This document shows, piece after piece, positions 38,262 through 49,014 of a stretch of DNA of 64,000 nt. The position numbers were made by a program, and so were the translations under genes. Every line of letters starts with the position of its first letter. Within the stretch, counting starts at the first letter, position 1. Under the pieces are notes generated by a model. That model saw only the letters and a list, made by a program, of their open reading frames with translations. It was not told where the DNA came from and did not search any database. The stretch is from an uncultured Pseudomonadales bacterium (GTDB lineage Bacteria > Pseudomonadota > Gammaproteobacteria > Pseudomonadales > Porticoccaceae): assembly GCA_943788875.1 (NCBI GenBank), contig CALSSA010000007.1:62001-126000 (forward strand), read 5' to 3'.

Positions 38262-39125
38262 ATGGAACTCGATCTGGGACTCTCACAAAGTATGCTGGCC
38301 GGACTGGCTGCTATTTTTGGCCTGCTTGTCGGCAGTTTTTTAAATGTGGTGATACTGCGCTTGCCAGAGAAAATGCAGGCGGAGTGGCGCAGAGATTCAA
38401 GGGACTTTTTGGGTCTTGAGCCGGAAGTCATAGAGCCGTCGGTGACATTGTCCAAACCTGCCTCTCGCTGCCCTTCCTGTGGCATACCCATCAAGCCCCA
38501 TCATAATATTCCGCTGTTCAGTTACCTGTTTTTAAAAGGTCGCTGCAAAGCCTGTGCTGCGCCAATTTCAATTCAATACCCATTGGTCGAGCTGCTGGCA
38601 GGCCTGCTGGCTGGGTTCTTTGTCTATTATTATGGCCTTAGCATCACCAGTCTTTATGGCATTGTCTTTTCCTATAGCCTGCTGGTACTCACTGGCATCG
38701 ACCTGCATGAAAAGCTATTGCCGGATCAGATTACCCTTCCCCTGCTGTGGCTCGGACTATTTGCCAACCTGAGTGGCACCTTTGTCAGTCTAAATGAAGC
38801 TGTGATTGGAGCCCTGGCTGGTTATCTATCCCTGTGGCTAGTGTTTTGGGCCTTTAAACTGATCACCGGCAAAGAGGGCATGGGCTACGGTGACTTTAAA
38901 TTGCTGGCTGCTCTTGGCGCCTGGATGGGCTGGCAGATGCTGCCGATGGTAATTTTACTGTCCACTATTGTGGGTGCTACGGTAGGCATCGCCGGGATTC
39001 TGTTTGCTGGCCGAGAAAAACAAGTTCCGATGGCATTTGGACCCTATCTGGCCATGGCAGGTTGGATTGCCTTTGTTTGGGGTGATAAGATTCTCAATAG
39101 TTATTTACAGTTTTTAAGCCTGTAA
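38262..39125 (+). CDS. pilD: Prepilin peptidase/N-methyltransferase PilD
   Basis: 287 residues, integral membrane aspartyl protease that removes the leader of PilA and methylates the new N-terminus. The zinc cysteines of the methylase/N-terminal domain are Cys70, Cys73, Cys95 and Cys98. The protease aspartates are Asp147 (in GIDLHEKLLPD) and Asp211 (in GMGYGDF). Eight membrane helices are expected. Third gene after pilB and pilC; a CAGGG site precedes the ATG. Confidence 0.94.
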   Translation: MELDLGLSQSMLAGLAAIFGLLVGSFLNVVILRLPEKMQAEWRRDSRDFLGLEPEVIEPSVTLSKPASRCPSCGIPIKPHHNIPLFSYLFLKGRCKACAAPISIQYPLVELLAGLLAGFFVYYYGLSITSLYGIVFSYSLLVLTGIDLHEKLLPDQITLPLLWLGLFANLSGTFVSLNEAVIGALAGYLSLWLVFWAFKLITGKEGMGYGDFKLLAALGAWMGWQMLPMVILLSTIVGATVGIAGILFAGREKQVPMAFGPYLAMAGWIAFVWGDKILNSYLQFLSL

Positions 39126-39166
39126 TAACAGATGATTTTTACCACCATTGACTGAGTAGAGCAGGC

Positions 39167-39787
39167 GTGAATAAAACCCCTTTAATTGTTGGCCTTACTG
39201 GCGGTATTGGCAGTGGTAAAAGCACTGTTGCTAAGGCTTTTGCATCACTGGGTATCAGTGCGGTGGATGCTGACCTTGCCTCCCGAGCAGTGGTTGAACC
39301 TGGCATGCCGGCACTTAAAAGCATAGAAGCCCATTTCCCCAACAGCGATATTATCCAAACTGATGGCCAGTTAAATCGCCCTCTGTTGCGACAGATTATC
39401 TTTGCAGATGCCAATGAAAAGCTGTGGTTGGAGACATTGCTGCACCCATTGATCCGCGACTGGATTATGGCCCGGCTACAAGCTGCGGAAACAGACTATG
39501 TAATTCTGGAATCGCCACTGCTTTTTGAAACTGACCAGTATCAGCTGGTGGATACTCATTTACTGGTGGATGTGCCGGTTGAATTACAACTGCAACGCGC
39601 CTGCGCTCGAGATAACAATGAACCAGAGCAGATTCAGCGTATTATTGATGCTCAAATGTCGAGGCAGGATAAACGCGACAAAGCGGAGTTTGTGTTGGAT
39701 AATTCTCTGGACTTAGAGACATTGCCCCAGAGAGTATTGCAACTTCATCAACAGTTTCTTGCCTTAGCTAAGGACAAAGCATCATGA
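39167..39787 (+). CDS. coaE: Dephospho-CoA kinase
   Basis: 206 residues. It phosphorylates the 3'-hydroxyl of dephospho-CoA, the last step of CoA synthesis. The P-loop GGIGSGKST is at 12-20, with [13 protein letters not shown] near 35-47 and the RQIIFAD block near 75. The start is GTG at 39167 with a weak ribosome site; no ATG fits better. Its stop overlaps the yacG start (ATGA). Confidence 0.94.
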   Translation: MNKTPLIVGLTGGIGSGKSTVAKAFASLGISAVDADLASRAVVEPGMPALKSIEAHFPNSDIIQTDGQLNRPLLRQIIFADANEKLWLETLLHPLIRDWIMARLQAAETDYVILESPLLFETDQYQLVDTHLLVDVPVELQLQRACARDNNEPEQIQRIIDAQMSRQDKRDKAEFVLDNSLDLETLPQRVLQLHQQFLALAKDKAS

Positions 39788-39981
39788 CACAGCCCACCCG
39801 CACAACCATTGTGCAATGCCCCACCTGCAAAGCCAGCCTTGAGTGGAGCAGCAAAAGTCCACAGCGCCCTTTTTGTTCAGAGCGCTGCCAGAAGATTGAT
39901 TTTGGTGATTGGGCTAGCGAGAGCTTTGCCATTGCTGGTGAGCCAGCTATTGTTGATGGGGAATTTAACGACGAATTTTAA
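39784..39981 (+). CDS. yacG: DNA gyrase inhibitor YacG (zinc protein)
   Basis: 65 residues. A zinc finger with Cys12, Cys15, Cys31 and Cys35, and the C-terminal IDFGDWASE are the YacG signature. In E. coli it binds GyrB and blocks DNA gyrase. The ATGA overlap couples it to coaE. Its end overlaps convergent mutT by 4 bp. Confidence 0.93.
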   Translation: MTQPTRTTIVQCPTCKASLEWSSKSPQRPFCSERCQKIDFGDWASESFAIAGEPAIVDGEFNDEF

Positions 39982-40385
39982 GCCAGCTTTAGCCGTTCCA
40001 GAATAGCCTGATTGGCCGCAGGGAACTGATACTCTGAGTTATCTGCCACTATATCGACCACTGACACCCAGCGACATTCCTGCCCCTCCACTCCTCTGGC
40101 CTGACCCTCAAAACCTGTGACCTGCCAGATATCCAGCATCACCTGTTTGTCAGTGTAGTCATGGGACAGCTGCATTAATGGCTCAGCGCTGGTGACATTA
40201 ATATCCAGCTCTTCCTGCAGTTCTCGAACCAGAGCCTGCCTTGGGGTTTCACCCTGATCCAGCTTGCCACCGGGAAATTCCCACAACCCACCCTGATGCA
40301 AATGATCAGGGCGTTTGGCGATAAGAATCTGGCTAGTGCTGCGAGCAGCATAGATAACAGCGGCTACCACATGGATGCGCTTCAT
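39978..40385 (-). CDS. mutT: 8-oxo-dGTP diphosphatase MutT (Nudix)
   Basis: 135 residues. The Nudix box begins with [20 protein letters not shown] at about 39-58 (Glu46, Arg54, Glu55, Glu58, Glu59). WEFPGGK before it is typical of MutT, which cleanses oxidised dGTP from the nucleotide pool. It follows argJ by 24 bp in the same direction. Confidence 0.93.
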   Translation of the reverse strand: MKRIHVVAAVIYAARSTSQILIAKRPDHLHQGGLWEFPGGKLDQGETPRQALVRELQEELDINVTSAEPLMQLSHDYTDKQVMLDIWQVTGFEGQARGVEGQECRWVSVVDIVADNSEYQFPAANQAILERLKLA

Positions 40386-40409
40386 TGCTGCAGTGACCTG
40401 ATGGCGGTA

Positions 40410-41618
40410 CTAAGTGCGATACTCTGCATTAATACGCACATATTCATAACTGAGGTCCGTGGTCCATACAGTTTCTGTGGCTTGACCACGGTTTAATGAC
40501 ACCAGAATATCAATATCCTCTTGCTGCATGGCTTGCTGCCCGACTTCTTCGGTGTAGCTCGAGGCTCTTGCGCCCTGCTCTGCAATTAACACTGAGTTGA
40601 GACTGAGTTGCACCAGATTAACATCCAGATCTTTCAGTCCTGCTCGGCCAATGGCTGCCAGTATTCGACCCCAGTTGGCATCAGAGGCGGTCAGTGCTGT
40701 TTTCACCAATGGTGATTCGGCGATGGTATAGGCAACGGCCAGAGCTTCAGCACTGTCTGCAGCGCCCTCTACAATCACCGACACAAATTTAGTAGCGCCT
40801 TCGCCATCGCGAATAATCGCCTGGGCAAGCTCAATAAACACCAGGCTGAGTTGCTCGACAAACTGTTCGAATAATGTCTCATCAATCACTACGCCACTGG
40901 TGCCTGTGGCAACCAGCATAATTGAGTCATTGGTGGATGTATCTGCATCAACGGTTATGCGATTAAAGGACTTATTAGTAGCCAGTCTCAGGGCGCGATG
41001 TAACAGCTCCGAGTCCAGTGCTGCATCTGTGGCTACATAACCTAGCATGGTCGCCATATTGGGCTTGATCATGCCTGAGCCCTTGGAGATGCCAGTGATT
41101 GTGATCTGTCCTTCGCCAGCGGCAAACTGCAGGCTGGAGCCTTTAGCTCTGGTATCTGTGGTTAGAATGCCTTTCGCCGCATCGCTCCAACCCTGCCCTG
41201 AGAGATTGGCCAGCGCCCCTGGAATACCTGCAAGTAGTCTATCCATTGGCAATGGCTCACCAATCACACCGGTGGAAAATGGCAGTACCTGCTCGGCTTC
41301 AACCCCTGCTGCTGTGGCCAGTACCTGACAGCTCTGCAGGGCATCATGCAGACCTTGCTCTCCTGTTCCTGCATTGGCATTGCCTGTATTGGTCAGCAGG
41401 TAGGCAGGACTGGCACTAGCCATATGCTGTTTGCACAATGTCACCGGCGCGGCACAGAAGTCATTCTGGGTAAATAGCCCTGCAACTGTGCTGCCTGCAG
41501 CAATTTCCATTATCACTAAATCCGCACGGCCTGGAGTTTTAATACCGGCACTAGTGGTCCCCAGTTTAAAACCGCTAACTGGGTGCATGGCTGGAAACTT
41601 GTCGCTGCCTGTTGCCAT
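40410..41618 (-). CDS. argJ: Bifunctional ornithine acetyltransferase/N-acetylglutamate synthase
   Basis: 402 residues. It transfers the acetyl group from N-acetylornithine to glutamate in the arginine pathway. The autocleavage nucleophile is Thr190 in KPNMATMLGY, splitting the precursor into alpha and beta chains. The ATG overlaps the stop of secA (TAATG). The secA-argJ-mutT order is shared with Pseudomonas. Confidence 0.95.
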   Translation of the reverse strand: MATGSDKFPAMHPVSGFKLGTTSAGIKTPGRADLVIMEIAAGSTVAGLFTQNDFCAAPVTLCKQHMASASPAYLLTNTGNANAGTGEQGLHDALQSCQVLATAAGVEAEQVLPFSTGVIGEPLPMDRLLAGIPGALANLSGQGWSDAAKGILTTDTRAKGSSLQFAAGEGQITITGISKGSGMIKPNMATMLGYVATDAALDSELLHRALRLATNKSFNRITVDADTSTNDSIMLVATGTSGVVIDETLFEQFVEQLSLVFIELAQAIIRDGEGATKFVSVIVEGAADSAEALAVAYTIAESPLVKTALTASDANWGRILAAIGRAGLKDLDVNLVQLSLNSVLIAEQGARASSYTEEVGQQAMQQEDIDILVSLNRGQATETVWTTDLSYEYVRINAEYRT

Positions 41619-44395
41619 TAGTTAATTTTTCCGTGACATTGCTTGTATTTTTTACCTGATCCGCAGGGACAGGGGTCATTGCGTCCGACCTTGGGTCCCT
41701 GGCGATGAATCGGCTGCTGCCCTGCTTCCGCTGGCTTTTGCTGCCCTTCAAGTCCCTCAGCCTGAGCGTGCTGGTATTCTCGACTAGACTGCTCGGCACG
41801 ACGCTGCTGTTCCAAGCGCTGCATATCGTCCTCAGTCGTCACTTCAATATGGCTCAGATAACGAATGGTTTCGAATTTAATATTGTCGAGCAAGTCTTCA
41901 AACAGTGCAAATGACTCACGTTTGTATTCTTGCTTGGGGTTTTTCTGAGCATAGGCACGCAGCCCAATACCCTGACGCAGTTGATCCATACTGGCAAGAT
42001 GGTCTTTCCACAGATTATCCAGCACCTGTAGCATCACCTGACGCTCGACTTCACGCATCTGCGCACCCACATGGGTGTAACGACTATCATAGGCCTCTTG
42101 CAGACTCTGAGTGATTTTTGCTCTGAGGGTCTGCTCGTCGAGACGGCTGTCCTCGTCCAGCCAGTGCTGCACTGGCAATGGCGTGGTAAATTCTGTCGAT
42201 AGCGCTTTTTCCAGCCCATCTACATCCCACTGCTCTTCAAGGCTCTGTGGCGGCAGGTAAGTGCTAATACATTGATCAGCGACGTCTTCGCGGATATTAG
42301 TGATGACTTCAGAAATATCATCGTCTTCCAACAGCTCTTTGCGCTGCTGATAGATTACCTGACGCTGGTCATTGGCCACATCATCATATTCCAGTAGATG
42401 CTTGCGAATATCGAAGTTACGACCTTCAACTTTGCGCTGGGCTTTAACAATAGCGCTGGTCACCATGCTGTGCTCGATGGCCTCGCCTTTTTCCATGCCC
42501 AGCTTGCGCATCATGTTTTTCACCCCGTCGGAGGCAAACAGACGCATTAAAGGATCTTCTAATGACAGATAGAAACGAGATACCCCGGGGTCACCCTGAC
42601 GACCGGAGCGACCGCGCAACTGGTTATCGATGCGTCGTGACTCATGGCGCTCAGTAGCGACAATATGCAGTCCACCAGCTTCGAGCACTGTAGCCTGGCG
42701 AAGCGCCCAAGCTTCTCTAGCTTCAGCAATGATTTTATCGTGGGTCTTGCCCTTGGCTTTTAATTCTTTAATTTCAGCATCGAGATTACCTCCCAGTACA
42801 ATATCTGTGCCGCGACCTGCCATATTGGTGGCAATGGTCACTGCTCCGGGTCGCCCGGCATTGACGATAATATTGGCTTCCAGCTCATGCTGTTTAGCAT
42901 TGAGCACGCTGTGTTCCACCTTAGCGGTCTTAAGCATACCTGAGAGCAGCTCAGAGGTTTCGACAGAGGCAGTACCAACCAGCACCGGGGCACCACTGGC
43001 AACGATCTCTTTAATATCTTCAATCACTGCATCAAACTTTTCTTCTTGACTAAGGAAAATCAGATCGTTGAGATCAATACGCTTGACCTCGACATTGGTC
43101 GGTATCACCACCACTTGCAGACCATAGATCTGATGTAACTCATACGCCTCTGTGTCTGCTGTACCTGTCATACCAGACAGTTTTTGGTACAGGCGGAAGT
43201 AGTTCTGGAATGTGGTCGAGGCCAGAGTCTGGCTCTCTTGCTGAATCTCCAGACCCTCTTTGGCTTCGATAGACTGATGCAGGCCTTCGGACAGACGTCG
43301 ACCGGGCATGGTGCGGCCGGTATGTTCATCAATAAGAATCGCCTGACCCTGCTGAATAATATATTCAACATCTTTATGAAACAGGTATTGAGCGCGCAGG
43401 GCAGAATGGACATGGTGCAGCAAACCAAGGTTAGTCGCCTGATAGAGACTTTCATCTTCTTCCAGTAAGCCCTCTTTGACGAGCACGGCTTCTACTTTAC
43501 TGTGACCGTCTTCAGTCAACTCTACGCCACGACTTTTTTCATCGACAATAAAGTCGCCCGATGGCTCTTCCTCGCTGTCACCTTCTATCTCTACCTGAGG
43601 CTGTAACTGCAGCGCCAGAGCGTTAACCGTTTTGTACAGTTCAGAGCTGTCCTGAGCGGCACCGGAAATAATCAGTGGAGTTCTGGCTTCATCAATAAGA
43701 ATCGAATCCACTTCATCAATAATCGCGAAAGCCAATCCACGTTGGGCTTTATCTTCCAGACGCAGAGCCATATTGTCGCGCAGATAATCGAAACCAAACT
43801 CATTGTTGGTGCCATAGGTGATATCGGCGGCATAGGCCTGCTGTCTGGAGCAGGGCTGCAACTCTCCTGCATCATCCGCACCCAGCACAAAAGAATTGGC
43901 TTGATCTGCGCCCTGATAAGACTGAATAACACCAATCGACAGACCCAGAGCCTGATACAACGGCGCCATCCACTGAGCATCACGCTTAGCTAGATAATCA
44001 TTCACTGTAATCACATGCACGCCTGTACCTGGCAGTGCATTGAGATAGGCGGCCAAAGTAGCCACTAGAGTCTTACCTTCACCGGTGCGCATCTCGGCAA
44101 TCTTGCCCTGGTGTAATGTGATACCGCCGATCATCTGCACATCAAAATGGCGCATACCCATGGCTCTGACCGAGGTTTCTCGTACCACGGCAAAGGCTTC
44201 AGGCAGTATCTGCTCGACGGTTTCGCCAGCAGCCAGACGTTCACGCAAGATCTGAGTCTGGGCTCGCAGATCAATATCATTGAGGGCCTGGAGACTCTCT
44301 TCGAGAGCATTAATATTGTTCACGGCCTTGCGCATTTTGCGCACATCGCGATCATTGCTACTGCCAAATATTTTTTTCAGGATGTTGCCAAACAT
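41618..44395 (-). CDS. secA: Preprotein translocase ATPase SecA
   Basis: 925 residues, the motor for Sec export. The Walker A MRTGEGKT is at 102-109 and the DEAD-type box is [10 protein letters not shown] near 210. The C-terminal zinc/SecB-binding tail has [14 protein letters not shown]. No secM-like leader gene precedes it; the M23 peptidase takes that position. AAGGAAG precedes the ATG. Confidence 0.97.
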   Translation of the reverse strand: MFGNILKKIFGSSNDRDVRKMRKAVNNINALEESLQALNDIDLRAQTQILRERLAAGETVEQILPEAFAVVRETSVRAMGMRHFDVQMIGGITLHQGKIAEMRTGEGKTLVATLAAYLNALPGTGVHVITVNDYLAKRDAQWMAPLYQALGLSIGVIQSYQGADQANSFVLGADDAGELQPCSRQQAYAADITYGTNNEFGFDYLRDNMALRLEDKAQRGLAFAIIDEVDSILIDEARTPLIISGAAQDSSELYKTVNALALQLQPQVEIEGDSEEEPSGDFIVDEKSRGVELTEDGHSKVEAVLVKEGLLEEDESLYQATNLGLLHHVHSALRAQYLFHKDVEYIIQQGQAILIDEHTGRTMPGRRLSEGLHQSIEAKEGLEIQQESQTLASTTFQNYFRLYQKLSGMTGTADTEAYELHQIYGLQVVVIPTNVEVKRIDLNDLIFLSQEEKFDAVIEDIKEIVASGAPVLVGTASVETSELLSGMLKTAKVEHSVLNAKQHELEANIIVNAGRPGAVTIATNMAGRGTDIVLGGNLDAEIKELKAKGKTHDKIIAEAREAWALRQATVLEAGGLHIVATERHESRRIDNQLRGRSGRQGDPGVSRFYLSLEDPLMRLFASDGVKNMMRKLGMEKGEAIEHSMVTSAIVKAQRKVEGRNFDIRKHLLEYDDVANDQRQVIYQQRKELLEDDDISEVITNIREDVADQCISTYLPPQSLEEQWDVDGLEKALSTEFTTPLPVQHWLDEDSRLDEQTLRAKITQSLQEAYDSRYTHVGAQMREVERQVMLQVLDNLWKDHLASMDQLRQGIGLRAYAQKNPKQEYKRESFALFEDLLDNIKFETIRYLSHIEVTTEDDMQRLEQQRRAEQSSREYQHAQAEGLEGQQKPAEAGQQPIHRQGPKVGRNDPCPCGSGKKYKQCHGKIN

Positions 44396-44510
44396 TTCTT
44401 TCTTCCTTTGATATAAAGGGACTGCTATAAATAGGAGCTGCTGATAGTAAAAAAAGGGGCTTCCTCAGAGATATTTTAAGTCCATGAGAATATAGACGTT
44501 GAAGTCTGAA

Positions 44511-45452
44511 TTAGCGGCTGGTCCGGCGGATATATGAGGCTGGGTCGACGGTGCGACCATTTTTGAAAACTTCGAAATGTACATGGGGGCCAGTGGAACG
44601 GCCTGAACTACCCATTTTGGCAATCACTTCGCCTTTTTTAACAATGGCACCGAGATCGGCGACATTTCTTTCGTTGTGTGCATAACGGGTCACGTAACCA
44701 TCACTGTGGTTGAGTTCAACCATCAGACCATAGCCACTGCGCTCACCAGCCCAGGTTACGACTCCTGAAGCCACTGCGATAATGTCCGAGCCTTTTCTAC
44801 CGGCAAAATCTACTCCACCATGCCAGCGTTTATTGCCGTGGAATGGATCCACACGCATGCCATATTCAGATGACATCCAACCCTTGGTAATAGGTCGTCC
44901 CGCCACCATACGTTCGCTTTTCAATTTGTTTTCACTCAGCATGGACTGCAGCACGTTAAGCTGGGATTCTCGACTATTGAGAGAGTTATCAAGGCGCGCA
45001 AACATGGTCGCCAGTTCCTGCTGAATATCCACAGAATTAGCTACTTCATTGACCAGAGATTCATCTGGACCACCAAGACCGGGGGCCACAGAAAAATCGA
45101 ATTCGCCATCTTCAAGGCTAGCTATTTGCGTGAGCTGCTCACCCAGTGCGTCAAGACGCACCAGCCGCGAGCGCATCTGCGCAAGTTTGCCGGTCATCGC
45201 AGCCAGCGAACTATCCAACTGCTCGCGCCCAGCATCCACATGACTCTGCTGAACCACCAGTTGATGATGCATTTCACCAATGCTGTTATCAAACAGCAGT
45301 TCCCAGCGGCCATCAGCAATCTTGACGCCGAGCATGGTACCTGCAGCCACGGGAATACCCAGCAGCAGCACTGAGAGCAAACCTTTGGCCCAGCTATTGA
45401 GGCTAATCGTTCTAACCCTGTCCGCTCGACTGCTAATAAGAATAATTTTCAC
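44511..45452 (-). CDS. M23-family peptidoglycan endopeptidase (LytM domain)
   Basis: 313 residues. An N-terminal signal anchor at about 20-45, a coiled-coil region at about 60-175 and a LytM domain at about 190-305 with the zinc site His211/Asp215 (HGGVD), plus His249, His280 and His282 (PHVHF) at the active site. It should cleave cross-linked peptides in the periplasm or, if inactive, act as an activator. All catalytic residues appear intact. The start is GTG; a good ribosome site is not obvious. It sits between lpxC and secA, where E. coli has secM. Confidence 0.88.
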   Translation of the reverse strand: MKIILISSRADRVRTISLNSWAKGLLSVLLLGIPVAAGTMLGVKIADGRWELLFDNSIGEMHHQLVVQQSHVDAGREQLDSSLAAMTGKLAQMRSRLVRLDALGEQLTQIASLEDGEFDFSVAPGLGGPDESLVNEVANSVDIQQELATMFARLDNSLNSRESQLNVLQSMLSENKLKSERMVAGRPITKGWMSSEYGMRVDPFHGNKRWHGGVDFAGRKGSDIIAVASGVVTWAGERSGYGLMVELNHSDGYVTRYAHNERNVADLGAIVKKGEVIAKMGSSGRSTGPHVHFEVFKNGRTVDPASYIRRTSR

Positions 45453-45494
45453 TAGAGAATAATGCCTTGTCTCACTAAAACTTTAAAAACTTAA

Positions 45495-46400
45495 TTAATT
45501 CGGCTGCATGTACGAGATAGGTACATCTTCCGGATTATCAATAAAAGTGACTACTTCCCAGGCATCCGTATCTGCGATCAATGCGCGTAAAGACGCATTG
45601 TTAAGTCCATGCCCTGATTTATGTGCGTCGAATTCCCCAATCAAGCTGTTACCCAGCAGGTAGAGATCACCGATCGCGTCCAGGATCTTATGTTTGACGA
45701 ATTCATCGTCATAACGCAAGCCATCTTCGTTGAGAATTTCGAACTCGTCCACAACAATGGCATTTTCTAAGCTTCCACCCCGGGCTAGGCCCTTAGAGCG
45801 GAGATATTCAAATTCATGCATAAAGCCAAATGTTCTGGCTCTGCTAACTTCTTTTACAAAGGAGGTACTGGAAAAGTCGATGCTTGCATTCAGAGCCTGA
45901 TGTTTGAACACTGGATGATCAAAGTCAATGGCGAAATTGACTTTAAATCCCTCAAAAGGCCTAAAGGTAGCGACTTTATCGTCTTGTTTGATGGTCACTG
46001 GGCGCTTGATGCGAATAAATTTCTTTGCTGCATCCTGCTCACGAATACCGGCTGACTGCAGTAAAAATACAAAGGGTCCGGCGCTGCCATCCATAATTGG
46101 AATCTCTGGCGCAGAGACATCTATCACTATATTGTCGATCCCAAGCCCCGCCAGAGCAGATAACAGATGCTCGATGGTAGAGACGCGAACGCCATCTTGG
46201 ACAAGGGTTGTGGAGAGAGTGGTGTCGCCGACGTTCTCTGCTTTTGCGGCTATTTCAACCACTGGATCAAGGTCGGTGCGGCGAAAAATGATGCCTGTAT
46301 CTGGCTCAGCCGGATGCAATGTCAGATACACTTTATCACCGGTGTGAAGACCCACGCCGGTGGCACGTATGACATTTTTTAACGTGCGCTGCCTGATCAT
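45495..46400 (-). CDS. lpxC: UDP-3-O-acyl-N-acetylglucosamine deacetylase
   Basis: 301 residues. Zinc deacetylase, the first committed step of lipid A synthesis. Ligands: His78 (in STIEH), His237 and Asp241 (in [11 protein letters not shown]); the catalytic histidine is His264 in KSGHGLNN. Full length for the family (about 300-305). It follows ftsZ by 108 bp on the same strand, the canonical dcw end. Confidence 0.97.
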   Translation of the reverse strand: MIRQRTLKNVIRATGVGLHTGDKVYLTLHPAEPDTGIIFRRTDLDPVVEIAAKAENVGDTTLSTTLVQDGVRVSTIEHLLSALAGLGIDNIVIDVSAPEIPIMDGSAGPFVFLLQSAGIREQDAAKKFIRIKRPVTIKQDDKVATFRPFEGFKVNFAIDFDHPVFKHQALNASIDFSSTSFVKEVSRARTFGFMHEFEYLRSKGLARGGSLENAIVVDEFEILNEDGLRYDDEFVKHKILDAIGDLYLLGNSLIGEFDAHKSGHGLNNASLRALIADTDAWEVVTFIDNPEDVPISYMQPN

Positions 46401-46442
46401 CGCTACACCTTTGTTTTATAAGGCGGAAATTCTAACAGAGAA

Positions 46443-46489
46443 GGCCCCTTTCACCAAGATTTTATAATCTGAGGCGAGGCGAAGGGGGC
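46443..46489 (-). promoter_or_regulatory. Large hairpin in the ftsZ-lpxC gap
   Basis: A 10-bp arm (GGCCCCTTTC/GAAGGGGGCC, one mismatch) encloses a smaller AGATT/AATCT hairpin. There is no T run after it, so it is not a typical terminator; attenuation or mRNA stabilisation is possible. The gap shows no clear lpxC promoter. Confidence 0.3.
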
Positions 46490-46508
46490 CCCTGGTAAGT
46501 TATACGGA

Positions 46509-47687
46509 CTAATCTGCCTGAGAGCGCAAGAAAGCAGGTACATCCAAATAATCTATCTCGGCATCAGCCTGAGCATCTAGCTTGCGGGCAGTCGCCCCCC
46601 CAGCACTCGAGAATGTTGCGCCGCCGCGCATATTAGGAGGGGTATCCATAGCGCCATAATCATAGCCACCATCAACTCTTCGGGGCGGTTGCTTGTCCAC
46701 AATTACTGGCCTTAAGCCGGCTTTAGCACTGGCCGAGCGCAGGCCAGTAGCTACTACTGTAACCCGCAGCTGACCTTCCATCTCTGGATCAAATACGCTG
46801 CCCACAATAATCGTGGCATCCTGATCAGCAAATTCCCGTACCGCATTACCGACATTTTCAAACTCACCCAGAGTAAGGTCGTATCCACTGGTAATATTGA
46901 CCAGAATACCTTTGGCACCCTGCAGGTTGATATCTTCAAGTAGCGGACATTTAACCGCACTCTCAGCAGCGACTGCAGCGCGATCTGGACCACTGGCTTC
47001 ACCTGTACCCATCATGGCCATGCCCATTTCGGCCATCACTGTGCGTACATCGGCAAAATCCACATTGATCAAACCATCCAGAAGAATCAGGTCAGTAATT
47101 CCCTGTACAGCGCCGTACAGTACATCGTTAGCTTCCTTGAAGGCATCCAGCATGGATATATCCTGACCCAACACTTCCAATAGCTTTTCATTGGGTACAA
47201 TAATCAATGAGTCGACGCGCTCTTTTAATGCTGCGATACCAGCATCAGCAGTGTCCTTGCGCCGGCCACCTTCGAAGGCAAAAGGTCGAGTGACCACACC
47301 AACGGTGAGGATACCCATACTCTTGGCTATTTCAGCAATCACTGGAGCAGCTCCAGTACCGGTACCACCACCCATACCAGCGGTGATAAAGACCATATCT
47401 GCGCCTTTCAGAGCCTCGGCGATGCGATCTTTATCTTCCATCGCTGCCTGGCGACCCACCTCAGGGTTGGCACCTGCGCCTAGACCCTTGGTTAAACTGC
47501 TACCCAGCTGCAACACTGTTGCTTTCTCAAGTTTATTTAGCGATTGAGCGTCGGTGTTGGCACAAATAAAGTGCACACCATCAATATTGCTCTCCATCAT
47601 ATGGCCCACTGCGTTTCCGCCGCCGCCACCAACACCCACTACTTTGATTTCTGCATTCTTTGGAATGCTGTCTACTAATTCGAACAT
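46509..47687 (-). CDS. ftsZ: Cell division GTPase FtsZ
   Basis: 392 residues. It forms the Z-ring. The tubulin signature GGGTGTG is at 106-112. The C-terminal conserved tail YLDVPAFLRSQAD binds FtsA and ZipA. Last of the division genes proper, 62 bp after ftsA. Confidence 0.98.
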   Translation of the reverse strand: MFELVDSIPKNAEIKVVGVGGGGGNAVGHMMESNIDGVHFICANTDAQSLNKLEKATVLQLGSSLTKGLGAGANPEVGRQAAMEDKDRIAEALKGADMVFITAGMGGGTGTGAAPVIAEIAKSMGILTVGVVTRPFAFEGGRRKDTADAGIAALKERVDSLIIVPNEKLLEVLGQDISMLDAFKEANDVLYGAVQGITDLILLDGLINVDFADVRTVMAEMGMAMMGTGEASGPDRAAVAAESAVKCPLLEDINLQGAKGILVNITSGYDLTLGEFENVGNAVREFADQDATIIVGSVFDPEMEGQLRVTVVATGLRSASAKAGLRPVIVDKQPPRRVDGGYDYGAMDTPPNMRGGATFSSAGGATARKLDAQADAEIDYLDVPAFLRSQAD

Positions 47688-47749
47688 AGGTTTCCCCTTA
47701 TTTGCGCCTCACAATTAAATTTTACAGTCACTACCGTCTTCCGTGACCC

Positions 47750-48985
47750 TTACATGCCGCCCTGAAACCATCCTTTAATACGTTCCAGTACGTTATTCGC
47801 TGGTCCCTTGCCACTGTCGTCAAAACCATCTTTGCGCTGCTGTTCAACGCCAAAGTGCAACAGACCAACCCCTGTCGAATAAATAGGATTATTAACAATA
47901 TCCGACAGACCTTTTACATTGACCGGCGCACCTATACGCACCGGCAGATGGAATATTTCCTCAGCCAGTTCGGTCACGCCTTCCATTTTTGATGTGCCGC
48001 CAGTCAGAACTACACCAGCAGCTAATAGCTGTTCAAAACCACTGCGTCGCAGTTCGGCCTGAACCAGAGTAAATAATTCGTCATATCTAGGCTCAACCAC
48101 TTCGGCTAGCAACTGCCGCGACATGTCACGGGCTTCGCGGTCGCCAACACTGGGCACCTTGACGGTTTCCTCAGGGCGAGCCAGCTTGGCCAGTGCGCAG
48201 GCATATTTTATTTTCAGGTCCTCTGCGTGAGGAGTAGGTGTGCGCAGAGCCATGGCGATATCATTGGTCACCTGATCACCAGCGATCGGAATCACCCCGG
48301 TGTGGCGAATTGCACCCTCGGTAAAGATGGCGATATCTGTGGTGCCGCCGCCAAGATCAATCAGGGCTACACCCAACTGTTTCTCGTCTTCAGTCAGCAC
48401 TGCATGGCTGGAGGCCAGTTGCTCCAAGACCACTTCATCCACCTCCAGACCACAGCGACGGATGCACTTCTTGATATTTTGCGCAGCATTAGCAGCACAG
48501 GTGACCAGATGCACCTTGGCTTCAAGGCGCACCCCTGACATGCCGATGGGCTCATGCACCCCTTCCTGCTCATCAATGATGTATTCCTGAGGCAGCACAT
48601 GGAGAATCTCCTGATCGGCAGGGATTGCAACTGCTCTGGCAGCATCTATAACGCGATCTACATCCAGAGGCTGCACTTCGCGATCACGAATAGCCACAAT
48701 GCCGTGGGAATTGAGACTGCGGATATGGCTGCCTGCAATACCGGCATACACGGAGTGAATTGAGCAGCCAGCCATTAGCTCGGCCTCTTCAATGGCGCGC
48801 TGAATGGAGCTGACCGTGGCTTCAATATTGACCACGACCCCCTTTTTCAGACCAGAGGATGCGTGCATCCCTGTGCCGACAATTTCCAGTTCACCGTTGG
48901 CACCAATGGCACCTACAATGGCCACCACTTTGGAAGTACCAATATCCAAGGCAACGATCATATTTTCTTCATTTGCACTAGCCAT
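47750..48985 (-). CDS. ftsA: Cell division protein FtsA
   Basis: 411 residues, actin-like ATPase tethering FtsZ to the membrane. LIDLGGGTTDIAIF is the phosphate-binding motif and VVLTGGTSKMEGV the adenosine motif. The C-terminal amphipathic helix (RIKGWFQGG) is the membrane-targeting sequence. It overlaps no gene but lies 29 bp after ftsQ. Confidence 0.97.
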   Translation of the reverse strand: MASANEENMIVALDIGTSKVVAIVGAIGANGELEIVGTGMHASSGLKKGVVVNIEATVSSIQRAIEEAELMAGCSIHSVYAGIAGSHIRSLNSHGIVAIRDREVQPLDVDRVIDAARAVAIPADQEILHVLPQEYIIDEQEGVHEPIGMSGVRLEAKVHLVTCAANAAQNIKKCIRRCGLEVDEVVLEQLASSHAVLTEDEKQLGVALIDLGGGTTDIAIFTEGAIRHTGVIPIAGDQVTNDIAMALRTPTPHAEDLKIKYACALAKLARPEETVKVPSVGDREARDMSRQLLAEVVEPRYDELFTLVQAELRRSGFEQLLAAGVVLTGGTSKMEGVTELAEEIFHLPVRIGAPVNVKGLSDIVNNPIYSTGVGLLHFGVEQQRKDGFDDSGKGPANNVLERIKGWFQGGM

Positions 48986-49014
48986 AATTTATCCTCAACT
49001 GCCTTCTTTTAGCC

